From Lichenostomus cassidix (lineage: Eukaryota > Chordata > Aves > Passeriformes > Meliphagidae), in the NCBI GenBank assembly GCA_008360975.2, contig CM039183.1, forward strand, positions 54,645,350 through 54,709,349: 64,000 bases of DNA. Reading direction: 5' to 3'. Shown here piece after piece: positions 51,069 through 61,534 of the stretch. A program made the translations under genes and the position numbers. The number at the start of each line of letters is the position of its first letter. Position 1 is the stretch's first letter. Below the pieces are notes generated by a model. That model was not told where the DNA came from. It did not search any database and saw only the letters and a list, made by a program, of their open reading frames with translations.

Positions 51069-52674
51069 CATCTCTCAGTAAATTGCCTCTGCCTACAGTA
51101 ATATTTGCAGAGAAAATCCTTTTGAAATGTCATGCAGCTGTGCAATGAAGCCACTTCACACATTTTGTCGGAGAAGGATGCTCTTGCAATCAGGTCAATA
51201 TAAAATCACTGACAAAGGATAGAGCATGCATGGTAGTTAAATTTCATATAATTCAGCTATCAAATGCAAACAAAGTCCTGCTGTGAATAGTGAGGTGTTT
51301 GAAGGGTTTGTAGCTTAAATTTGAGTAACACTTCTGGGGAAAAATTAAATAAGAATAACGCTGATTTGACAGCATTCCCCCGCTACCAAGTATGTATACC
51401 CATAATACAATGATGTCTAGGATGGCCAATGAAAAAGTTAGGGGTTTTTTTCCATGAGTATTGCAAAATTTTCTTTTTCCTTCATGATATGTAAAATGTT
51501 GAGCCATTTTTGTCAATATGTCTTTAAAAAAATGTTGTCTCAGGTAGCTGAGACAATAATCTAACATGAAAAATATAAGCCAAAGCTAGACAATGTAAGT
51601 AAGCAAAAAGGAGAGGAACCTAGTCAGACTCAATAATAAGCAGTGTTACTAGAACTGCCTATAAATAAAGTTGAGTTTTATTCCAGGATGTTTAAAAATT
51701 TCTCTGTAGAACTGGATTTCTTTACGCTTTGGCTTTTTTTAAGGCTTGAATCAAGAAGAAAAATAGTAACAACTTACTGAAATGCAACCTGCTTTAGAAA
51801 TATTTGACTCCTTAAAATGCCATACACCTTGCGGATATTCTTACATTTCAGCTGGTTGTGATATTGTTGCCATTGAACATTCAGTTACATTATTTTATAT
51901 GTGTTTCTATCGCAATGCCTTTCTCCATGAACATAATTAGAATACTCTCACCACTTCCAGGATTTGCATGCTTTATCTCTAATTTATATCCCTGTGGATT
52001 AAAATTAGGATTATATTTCTCATAGCATGGCATGGAAAAGCTAACATACTTTTCAACCCATAAATTCTAAATAATCCAAACCACAAAAAGGTATTGCAAG
52101 GTAATAAATCTGCTGCAGTGGCTCATGTGTTGGCAACATACATATTCTTCCTTGCTTATGTTAATCAGTACGGCTGAAGGTGAAGTATCATTTTACTGCA
52201 GAATGGAAGCAAACAGACAAAGCTGTCCTTTGACAAAAAGTTCCCCAAAAGTGACTAGATTATCTGTACACTCTCAGAGTATTTTTTGCCACCACTACAG
52301 TTTTCTGAAGACAAGGGTTCTGTGATACAAGGGATCTCACTGTCAAGTTAATGTTGCAACTAATGACGAAACCAGGGAACATTTATTTGAATTAATTTCT
52401 CTAAGATACCAACTGATACAAGTTATTAAGAACTAGATAATGTTGATCAAGATGGTTCAGCAAAAGGAATGTTTTAAGAATGTTTACTGGCTTTATAAAC
52501 TGAAAACAGAGATGACAGGGTACTATGTGACATTTTATTTTTGCCATAGATCAGATTTTATAGTACTTGTCCTCAATGGCAAAATTAAATTACAATTTCT
52601 AGAGTTAACACCTTCCAAACTTCCATCTGTTTACAGATCAACTTAAAGAAGGAAAAAGAATTAGTTCCTAAACA

Positions 52675-53243
52675 CCAGAATGTGCCAACAAAGAGCTGGA
52701 AAGCATGGAGCTCTGCCTGGGGATGGATGTGGAGCCAACTGAGAATTTATAGGTCAGGATTAAAGGGAGGGCAGGGACAGGTGACATTATAGTGGAGGTC
52801 TGCTCCAGGCCACTTTGTCAAGAAGGTCCAGAGGAGGACAACAAGGATGATCAGAGGAATGGAGAACCCCTCCTATAGACAGGCTGAGAGAGTTTGGGCT
52901 GGAGAAGAGACCTTACAGCCACTTTCCTGTACATAAAGGGGACCTACAAGGAAGCCAGAAAGGGACTTTGTACAAGGGCATGTAGTGATAGGACAAGAGG
53001 GAGTGACCTTAAACTGAAAGTGGGCTGGTTTTGATTGGATATTAGAAATTCTTCACTATGAGGGTGGTGAGGCACTGGAACAGTTGCCCAAAGAAGCTGT
53101 GGATGCCCCATTCCTGGAAGTGTTCAAGGCCAGGTTGGATGGAGCTCTGAGCAATCTGGTCTAGTGAAAGGTGTTCCTGCCCATGCCAGGTGAGTTGGAA
53201 CTAGTGTTCCCTTTCAACCCAAACTGTTCTATGATTGTATGAT
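52675..53243 (+). mobile_element. CR1 LINE with large internal deletion
   Basis: Two CR1 parts are fused. The left part (about 52680-52815) resembles the endonuclease end of ORF2, with 'catggagctctgcctgggga' and 'gtgacattatagtggaggtctgctccaggcc' (DIIVEVCSRP). The right part (about 52816-53243) is the ORF2 C-terminus and 3' end, from 'aagaaggtccagaggaggac' through 'actggaacagttgcccaaagaagc' to the terminal 'ttctatgattgtatgatc'. The whole reverse-transcriptase core is absent. Antisense to ESR1. Confidence 0.85.
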
Positions 53244-53334
53244 CTTTCACTGATTTTTTAATTAATAGATCTTGTCTCACAAGCCTGAATTACATTTAAA
53301 AGGAAAAAAGACAATAAAAGTAGAAGGCAAATAG

Positions 53335-53350
53335 AAAAAAAAAAAAAAAA
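53335..53350. repeat. A16 homopolymer
   Basis: Sixteen uninterrupted As about 90 bp past the CR1 end at 53243; probably unrelated to it, since CR1 does not use a poly-A tail. Confidence 0.85.
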
Positions 53351-56300
53351 CAGTAAGTATTACATATTACAATTTTAGCAGAATTATATGCAAAAGCACA
53401 GCAAAGGCTCTTTGGAAAGCTATTATGAGTTACCCAGCCTTGAGATTTAAGATATGGGGCCTAAATTTTATGTCACATTTTCTTCTACAGCTGCTGCTTT
53501 CTGCACAGCATCTTCCTACTGATTTTTATTTATCATGTGCTGAGACTTTTCCTGTGTTGCAGTAAATTTCCCTTCCCTCTGCCTAGCTTTGATGTCCCCA
53601 TTGTAGTATCTTGGAAAGTTTTGCATAACCATATTTTAGCAGCCCAAATCCTACTGATTTAGGGTACAGTGATCAAAGCAGTGTTTCTGCATGATAACAA
53701 GTAATAAAAGAGGGAGAAAAGACTGGAAGGAGCAATTGAATTTGTACTGGACATTTGCACTGCAGATTGCTGAGAAACTGGAAAAATCTTCAATGGAAGC
53801 ATACAGCTTTTTCCTATGCAATCAGTTGTCTAACTCGAGGGGAGTTACCCCTTTAAATAGTTGTAAACTGCATGTGAGGTGGTTACATGCACAGCTGTTC
53901 ACTGTTAGTCACCAACTGCTCCTTTAAGAAGTCCTCTTAGTTGCTTCCAGCTTTCAACCCTTACTACTATTTTTCACTTTTACCAATGGTTTCCATGCAG
54001 TGAGCCACCTTTTCTCGTTTCTTATTTATATAGGTGCTGGCTGTTGTGTTATTAGTTAAGACTGCAGTGGTTGGAAGACCACTGCAATTGTTATGCACAT
54101 GTATCAAATAGGATTTATGTTTAGCACAGTCATATTTAAGCTCTCTGTCTTCTGAGGACCATATTCCCTTTCTCTAGTAAGGGGTTAAAATACAACACCC
54201 AGTTCACCCTGAATCCAATGTTGCTATCAATATCTTATCAAGGGAAAAGGTTATCCTGCAGATTTATGATCTTGTCTCTAACAGGTATCACTCACGCATT
54301 CATAGTCTTGCACAAGAATATCTTGAGTGAGATGAAGTAAGAAGCCTCCCAGCAACTGGAATCTGAGCTTGGCAGAAAAGCAGAAATGCCTTGCCTTGCC
54401 CAGTGTCACATTGATCAGGGTTCCTAATGAGCTGTGGTAAATTATAACCTTTTGTAAGTCACCGGAAAGGCCACTCAGCCTCAGATGTGACTGTACAGCA
54501 GATTTTACCAACAGTGCTTGCAATGAATGCAGTGAAAAGAGCACTTCAAATGAGAATGTTGAAGGACAGCATCTCTGCTCTAATCTCTGTTCTGATGCCT
54601 GAATAGATAACAGAAAACTCCCTGCAGATAAACCAGGGAGCCCATGACTAGTTTCAGTGTTTCATTGTCAATAACATCAAATTATAAAAATTACCAAAAT
54701 CTCAATTTGTTAGAAAATGTGGATGCACTTCACTTGCAGGACTCTTCTCCTGTGTTTTTTTGGAGCTAGGCCTTAGATCTGGCCAGCCTATCTTACTGGT
54801 TTAATAAAACATGCTGGCATCTGATGTTCACTTTGCAATTGCTGAAGAAACTGATGCCAGCAACTAATGCTTTCCATATCAGAGCAGATATGGCCAGCAG
54901 TGTTTGTTGTTTCAATAGTCTCAGAGCAAGAGTGATCAAGGCCAGCCACACAGAGTCAATTCCCTGTCTCCCTCCCAAGGGACATACTGCAATGTCTATG
55001 TGAAGGGATACCGCAGAGTATGGCTGTTTTGGTTCTTTACAGGAGATGTATGGATGGGATTAACTTCACATAACTTTGGATATCACTGTGTACCCATGCT
55101 CATTCAGTAGCTATCTGTAATAGAATGTAGCCATCTTTTACGATATAGGAAGATAAACTTGCTTTTTTTTGAGCCTGATGCACTTGGCCTATTTTAATCA
55201 GGTACCTTAGAACAAGACAATGTGTGTTCACAGTGCCTCTTTGTGTCTCACAGTAAAAAGGGAGTTCATTTGCAGGTTTGATGCTGCTGTCAATGCCTTT
55301 TGAGGTGCTCCAGGTGGTGACCCTCAGTAGCACACACCTCCTGCTCCAAAAAGGTATAGCTACACAGTAGATCCAGTGTCACATCTGCTAGACCCATCTG
55401 ACCTTCTGGCCTCTCAAATGGCACCAGATGCCTAAGGAATGGAAAAATGAATACAGACCTAGGTGTCTACATTTAATCAGATGAACCCCATTCACATGTT
55501 CTGTCTGAACAACCATGGGTTTAGACACAAATTTCAAGTCTGCTTGGGAAGGATTTAATATATGGAGGACTTCCTAGATCTGTGGCTCATGCAAAAAGTG
55601 TAACTGCTGGAGAAGTGAAGAAATTTTTCTTCAATAAGAGAGATTAAATGAGATCCATCTCCCTGCCTTGGCAGAAAGAGGGTAATGGGGAAGCACAGCA
55701 GCTCTTCCTTTCCACCCCTGCCTGCCCTTATTCAGGGGCACAAGGAGGCACAGATTCCATGTGCTTCTCAACAACAGTAGCTTTATGGTGCAAGCATACT
55801 TGGTGCAGCATCCACATATCGGCACATACTCCAAGAAGGGCTGTAGAAACACCAGAGTTGGTTTGTACAAGTCCCTCATAATTTTCATGTGTGAACATCT
55901 CAGAACACTTAATGGGCTTATCTGTACAACATTTCCATGAGATAAGAAACTATCCACGAGATGATGCCATGTTTTCCTGTGTCTTTTACTACAGGCATCT
56001 ATTGCTGTAAAATTGACAGAGATATCAGCACAAGCCCTGAAAACAGGAACACTCCAAGTGTACAAGAAATTGCCTGAACACTTGAACTGTTCAAGAGAGG
56101 ACCTCTGAGCAGATTGACGTTTTAGAGAAAAATAAACAAAAAAAGCAAAGTAAAACATTACATTACATCATACTCCATGTTATGAAATACTTCATGCCAT
56201 ATTAAAAAAATAAGAAAAGAAAAATTACCTTTGAACTTAGCATTCATTTGAGCACTTTTAATTTTAAAATTTGGAGAAAATCTTCTTTGTTTAGAACTCA

Positions 56301-56712
56301 ATATGAACAGTTTGAAAAATCCATAATGAATCAGACAAGGTTAACAAAGTTTATATATATGGTTACATAACTATTTTTTGGACTGATGGATTTATGAATT
56401 ACAACAGAAGAGGGATCAATCTACATTTGTAACCTTTCTCAATTTTAGCAAGCATTAAAATTAAAGTTGTGATCATATTGATTAGAACAGCAGAGTCAAT
56501 TGCAGTATCATACTTATGGCTAGTCCTAAACAAATATTTTATTATTTTAATCTAAACAGAGAGCTTGAAGCATTAGAAGATACAAACTAGCTACTAAAAG
56601 TGAGGGTGCAAATTAATCTGTTGTTCTCTTTGTACACTTATTTGCCCAGCCTCTGTCAATCACTACAGACTGACACACAACTTTCTAGCCAAGGAGCTGG
56701 AAGGTGCAGTCC

Positions 56713-56727
56713 TTTTTTTTTTTTTTT
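56713..56727. repeat. T15 homopolymer
   Basis: Fifteen uninterrupted Ts in intron 1; a chance open frame of 67 codons crosses it. Confidence 0.85.
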
Positions 56728-57914
56728 GTCTGAATTTGGAACCAGCACTAAAGACAGGCTACAAAGAGCCTTAAATATATGCATGATTTTACTTCAGATC
56801 TGAGGTATGCAAACTCAGTAAGATGACACAGGAATTTCATACACTGGCAGAGCAAAAAGGATATTCTGCTGTTGCTTGTAGGAATTTACTTAGGTAAATT
56901 AGTCACTGAAAGTCCTGATTTTTCTCAGAGTGGATCAAAACTTGCCAAAAAGCAAGTAGAAATAACCAGAAATTACCAGAACTCAAATTCAGTAGTTAAG
57001 AACAAAATATATATTTTTGTTAATTTACTGTGATAGTAGTAAATGCTTGATTTCCTGTAATAATTATCAATCACTAGTCAGCATTTCATGATAAAAAACA
57101 CCACTACTAAAAATTATCTCTTTTTTTTTTTTTAATAGTGATATTGACATTGTCAGATAAGGAAAAGATATTTTAGTTTGACTACCTATAAAAACAGCCA
57201 CAAGGTCATACATAAAAGGGGTCTAGGAATAGATAGCATAATTTGAGTTAATTAACCCCCTTTTTTCTGCTTCTCAAATTCTGATGCCTCATGATTTAGA
57301 GACTCCAGAAGAGAGATTGATATATTTATTGCACTCTTTAAAAAATAATTCTTTCCATGTATCTTTATGTTCTTCATCTATATACAGAAGCCTGCCATTA
57401 TCTCGCAAGAAGACACTAAGTCTTTTGGAAAAGAGTCGCTATTTGAAAGAGAAAATATAACTTCAGAATTAGTGCACATGTAGTTATACACATATTAATA
57501 CATATCTGTCCATAGGCAATATGATTTTGAACACTTATTAATGAAACAAAAAGGCATTAAAAGTTTTCCTTATCACATACAGTTTTTTTTTTTGTTTTGT
57601 GATTGAAGATTTTTAACATTTTATCAACTATCAAAGGGACTATCATTTCGGCTCCAACCTATAATGTTTATTTGTTGTTGTAGATACTGAATGCAGCACT
57701 TGTATGTCAAAATCAGAATAGAACAGGGTAATACAATGCAAATATTTCTGCCCTAAAAGCCAAACAGCACAATTCAGTTCCACAGAAAGGTAAATGAGAA
57801 TTGCAGAGGAATCTTACCAGGTCTTAGGTTACATAACTTTTTATAGAAGCAGGCAGACATGTCATAAAGTGATCATGATTCATTATAACTTTTTTCAGGG
57901 TTTCTGGTTTAAGA

Positions 57915-58065
57915 TTTTTTGCCTTTGCCACTCCTACTGGTAGGTTGTTCCAGAAACACACTATTTTGACATCTCACTAGTTAGACATCTTTCAATCTCC
58001 AGCATCAATTTATTCATTGCCAGATTCCACTGCCCTGTGCTCTCTTTTCTCCCATAACCCAATTG
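57915..58065 (-). mobile_element. Ancient amniote-type CR1 fragment
   Basis: On the plus strand the block 'gccactcctactggtaggttgttcc', then 'agaaacacac', 'agttagacatctttcaatctcc' and 'attgccagattccactgccctgtgctc' resembles the reverse complement of old reptile-type CR1 3' ends. In those, a ttgttcca...cagttagaaacctt...aatttccagtc block is standard. Highly diverged; limits approximate. Confidence 0.55.
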
Positions 58066-58410
58066 AAACCAATGACACTAGACAAATAAATAAAGAAAGC
58101 AAATTGTAAGTTTTTAAAATAACTTGTTGCTAAAGCAAATGGATAGACAGTTAAATATTTCCCAGGCAGTGAACACCTATTCAAATTATTTTTGACAGAC
58201 TACTGGTAATTGGGCTCGTGCCAAAACACAAGAAGAAAGACCTAATATTTAATGTTGTGAGGGTGATAACTTTGTAAATACAACCTCACAAAAATGAAAA
58301 GCAAAAAACCAAAGTTTTTATCAGTTTAATTCCAACAATACCATGCCTGTGAACAAAAAATTATCACAGCAAGCACTTTGAAACACATTTCTTGTTACCA
58401 TGTAAGATGC

Positions 58411-58490
58411 GTTTCACAGAGTTATGGCTGGAAGGGGCCATTAAATCATTTGTATAACACTGTATGCAGATAAACCTTCTGGCATATCCA
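58411..58490 (-). mobile_element. Possible CR1 3' end fragment
   Basis: 'cacagagttatggctggaag' then 'gggccattaaatcattt' looks like a worn reverse-complement CR1 terminus; what follows is weak. Confidence 0.4.
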
Positions 58491-59642
58491 AGGTCATAAA
58501 TTCACCTAATTACTGCTGCATTAAGCCTCAGCAATTGCATATGGTTAATACACATCTCCAAGTGTGACATTCAACCTTGATCAGAAATGTCAGGAAAAGG
58601 GGAATACAGGACTGGTTTACACGTTTGCTCCAGTAGTTAAACTAAAAATGTACCTCGATCTTACTTTGAAGGGTCTCACCTCAATTCACTGCTTAAAAAT
58701 TAAAAGAACACTATTTCCATAGCAACTTCTATGTCCAGGTGATTCTTAGATTTGAATCCTCCTGCAGTACAATACCTCACTATGGAACATTTTCTGCCTG
58801 TGTATTTCAACTTCATGAACTCACTACTCCACTGTTTACATACATAAGGTTGCTTACACACTTTTCATCATAGGTTTGCACTGGACATTCATGTAAAAAA
58901 AGCCTTTTAATCTAGCACAAAGTGCAGTTTAACTCTCAAATCACTGGTAATCATTCAAGATCCCTATGCTCTGGCATGTACTCTTTCTTCCAAGAGGTAT
59001 TGTATTTGTTTGCACTAAAATGGATTTTGTTTGAATCAATTCAGTTTACAGATCACTGTGTTGGACAGTTTAACATAACCATTACCTATCATTTCACTAG
59101 TCTTCATTCTATCTGCTCCCCTAAACTGACTAATCATTTGCAAAAAAGTGCAAATTATTTGGTTTTCTGGGACTAGATTTTATTACCAGATTCTTAGTAG
59201 GGCTGAGTTAGACTTAAGAACATATGTTGGTGTTCACAGCAACATGTTATATGGTGCAAATAAATCTAGCAGAGTCTGGCCCTCAACATGGAAAAATTTA
59301 CTTGCTTTTATTTTTTTCCAAGTTGTTACATTTCTAACAAATTCACACATACCTCTAAAATCAATAGAGAACAACAGCATTCAGAAAAAAACAATTACAT
59401 CTAACTGTTCACTTTGATTCACTGAAGCCCAGTGCAATAAGCTGATGCAAAACTATGCTATAAACACTGCACGAAACATTAACAGCGTGGGCATAGGTAT
59501 GTATGATGATATTTTTTCAGAAGCCATAATTCTTATCAATTTCAAGAAAATATATAATTTTTTTTCCCAATTGACAATAAATATTAAAACCAAGGAAATT
59601 TATTTCCATCTTTCAATGACACCTTTATCTTTCTATTCCAGA

Positions 59643-59692
59643 CAAAAAAAACCAAAAAAAAACCCCAAAAAACCAAAAAAAAAACCCCAACC
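59643..59692. repeat. C/A-rich low-complexity tract
   Basis: Fifty bases of A runs broken by cc and cccc. On the minus strand it reads ggggtttttttttggttt-like, the same composition as the tract at 8319-8474 in the opposite orientation. Confidence 0.9.
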
Positions 59693-60388
59693 TCCTATTG
59701 AGGGACAAAAATACAAAAAAACCCACTGAACGATGTTATCTTTTGAAAAACAGGGCAACAGATTTACAGTTAATATATATCACCCTCCAATGAAAAATGC
59801 ATGTTAATATGTACACAGCTCTTTGGATAGTTCAGGAAAGTGGTTACTGACTGAAATACTGTCACTGAGTCAACGCTAACACTTTGATTAGGAAGGATAT
59901 AGTGTTTCTGAACAACTTCCTATATAAGCCACTTCTCACACTGCAAAAGAAGACAGAGGAGAAAAATAATCTTACTACCAACTAAGAGCTGAACAAGCAA
60001 CCACTCACACTGAAAAATGTGTGATGGTGGAAGTCTTTTTAATATACTTCAGACAGTATTATAATACATTACAACACAGAGGTCATTTGCCATTCTTTAC
60101 TCAATTACGATCTAGTATTTTCCCCGGAAATATTTATACTTATTATCTGATTTGTTTTTCATGTAGGTACCGTTTTCAAAATTTACAGCTTACAGTCACA
60201 GTAGGCTGTGAATTATAGTTTTGTTTTATTCTATGCTATTTCTTACGGTCTAGATATTCATCGATGATTTAATTAAATCACATGCTCCTTTACACAAAAA
60301 GCAAATATTAAAGCATAACAGATTTCCACATTCTAATTTTCCCAGATCATCAGCTTAAATAAGAAAGAAAAATTTCTGTATTATTTAC

Positions 60389-60816
60389 CTGTAGAAGGCT
60401 GGAGGAGCAGCTTCCCTCATCCCAAAGCTTCCCTGATCATTTTCAAGGTAATAGGGTACCTGTTGGCTGTGATGATGGATGAAGGGCGAGAGCTGGGGTG
60501 CCGTTTGCAAGAACACCACCGGGCTTGGTGGGACACTGTTCAGCGAGTGAAATCCTGCCAGGCTGCTGGACCCAAAAGATTCAGAAGTAGGGGCATAACT
60601 GAGCGTAGTAGAGCTGTACACTGGAGCCGCAGTACCAAAATCATAGGTGGCTCCTTCTGGGTAGTTAAAAACTCCTGTCTTGTTGGTCTCCACGTACATG
60701 TCGCTGAGCGATCTTTCCAGGGGAATCTTCAGCTGAGGTCTGCTCAGTGTCTCCAGTTCAGTGCCTTGAATCTGGTGTAGCAGGGTAACTCCAGAGGTTT
60801 TGGTGTGAAGGGTCAT
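60389..60816 (-). CDS. ESR1: ESR1 coding exon 1: A/B domain (AF-1)
   Basis: 428 nt from the chosen ATG (60816-60814) to the donor GTAAAT after 60389. It encodes residues 1-142 plus two bases of codon 143. The protein starts [18 protein letters not shown] and ends AAPPAFYR across the junction, both hallmarks of ESR1. This ATG is used because the codon where most ESR1 genes have their first Met (MTMT...) is CTG here, and upstream in-frame codons contain no ATG before a stop. The context ACCATGA has A at -3. Proline-directed serines Ser98 (PPSP) and Ser110 (QLSP) match human Ser106 and Ser118, the latter a MAPK/CDK7 target in AF-1. The Ser104 equivalent is Pro96. The frame also reads into GTG and CTG codons upstream, which I do not take as the start. 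Confidence 0.95.
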
Positions 60817-60893
60817 GGTCAGCACTAATGGCAGTGAGCAAGGAACATATCTGCTTTTACTGTCAACAGCGAGATCGGCAGCTGGCAGTCCAC
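60817..60893 (-). promoter_or_regulatory. ESR1: ESR1 5' leader with candidate splice acceptor
   Basis: On the minus strand, tattttttttag followed by gtggactg gives a good acceptor (AG at 60895-60894) 77 nt before the start codon. ESR1 in birds and mammals is known to be made from several promoters whose leader exons splice to one common acceptor just upstream of the start codon. This site fits that position. The leader includes the seven-codon upstream ORF at 60825-60848. Use of the site is inferred; a promoter reading straight through is equally possible. Confidence 0.5.
60825..60848 (-). promoter_or_regulatory. Seven-codon upstream ORF before the ESR1 start
   Basis: On the minus strand ATG TTC CTT GCT CAC TGC CAT TAG, ending 8 nt before the ESR1 ATG at 60816. 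Upstream ORFs in ESR1 leaders have been reported to dampen translation in mammals. The short gap here would leave little room for reinitiation, so leaky scanning or reinitiation would be expected to set output. The upstream ATG context (gcagatATGT) lacks a G at +4, so it is weaker than the main start. The reading is direct; the effect is inference. Confidence 0.55.
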
Positions 60894-61025
60894 CTAAAAA
60901 AAATACCAGAACCTATTCTGAGGCTCAGCAGAAATCATAATAAAGCAGCACTACACAGGTATTCCTCTAATCTCGGCAAGGAGGAGGATACAAACAAACG
61001 CAGAGTGAGCACTGAAAATGCACAT

Positions 61026-61064
61026 TCTCTCTCTCTCTTCTTCCCTCCCTCTCCCTCTCTCTAA
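61026..61064. repeat. CT-rich polypyrimidine tract
   Basis: About 39 bp of (CT)n with ccct interruptions on the plus strand, so polypurine on the ESR1 strand. It lies about 210-250 bp upstream of the ESR1 start codon. Such tracts can bind GAGA-type factors or form triplex DNA; a role here is unproven. Confidence 0.9.
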
Positions 61065-61502
61065 CTTTTAGGAACTCCTCATCTGCACTAATATGCATTA
61101 CAAGGTGCTGGCTGCAAGCCAGGAACCCTTGCCTTGTGCCGACGTTGGTTTAAACATCACTTCAGAAACAATTAGTTTTGGAGTTATACCAAAGAATTGG
61201 CCATCTAAATGTTACTTCATTCCTACCAATCGTTTAATTTTTCACTTCAGGGTACAGTGCTTTACAGCAACTAACGGGAAAGAACACTTAAATCCAACCA
61301 GGAAGACTAGTCCAGTGGTCAGTCATATTACTGCCTTTTATTTCCTCAGCAGGCTCCAATCTATCTGTGCTTATCTCTCCTCCTGTTTGATTCATTTTGG
61401 TGTTTGCTAGAAATATGTAATGTGTACATTGCACTGACCCTGGGTAGGACTGTGCTGTGACTGAGATAGGGCAAAGCAGAATGTGTGTGAGCAAGCGCGC
61501 GG

Positions 61503-61534
61503 CTGTGTGTGTCTGTGTGTCTCTGTGTGTGTGG
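61503..61534. repeat. TG-rich dinucleotide stretch
   Basis: Interrupted (TG)n array (tgtgtgtgtctgtgtgtctctgtgtgtgtg), a potential Z-DNA former about 700 bp upstream of the ESR1 start codon. Confidence 0.85.

Larger units (their letters stand above)
29563..60388 (-). other. ESR1: ESR1 intron 1
   Basis: 30.8 kb intron following the first coding exon, with donor GTAAAT read from 60388 and acceptor GCACAG ending at 29563. It holds most of the longer CR1 copies, a TATG microsatellite, a G-quadruplex-like run and several homopolymers, all listed separately. The stretches 29700-34280, 34760-41300, 46140-48650, 48690-50270, 51070-52670, 53360-57110 and 58500-59640 are AT-rich. I see no exon, RNA gene or confidently classified repeat in them. 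Less AT-rich patches near 32340-32620, 34300-34750, 39470-39830, 44990-45230 and 55640-56100 resemble no family I can name. Confidence 0.9.
1..60893 (-). other. ESR1: ESR1 gene, 5' half (oestrogen receptor alpha), partial
   Basis: Gene-level entry tying together four exons on the minus strand. Joined in order they give one uninterrupted reading frame of 357 codons plus one base (428 + 191 + 117 + 336 nt). This covers the AF-1 region, the C4 zinc-finger DNA-binding domain, the hinge and the first part of the ligand-binding domain. ESR1 is a nuclear, oestradiol-activated transcription factor that binds palindromic response elements as a dimer. ESR1 rather than ESR2 is supported by the MTLHTKTSG start, the A/B region sequence and the exon lengths. 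The gene is cut at the left edge inside the intron after coding exon 4, so ligand-binding helices 3 to 12 and AF-2 lie outside. The right limit is a candidate 5'-UTR splice acceptor; further leader exons may lie upstream. Confidence 0.97.

Noticed and set aside
60811..60821. GGTCA direct repeat on the plus strand across the ESR1 start codon, as a hormone-receptor binding site
   Set aside because: It is simply the reverse complement of the conserved ACCATGACC coding start, so its presence is explained by the protein sequence.
60823..60825. In-frame GTG as the ESR1 start, giving an N-terminal MLTMTL
   Set aside because: GTG is a poor eukaryotic start, it overlaps the upstream ORF stop, and the ATG at 60816 has a good context and matches the conserved MTLHTK.
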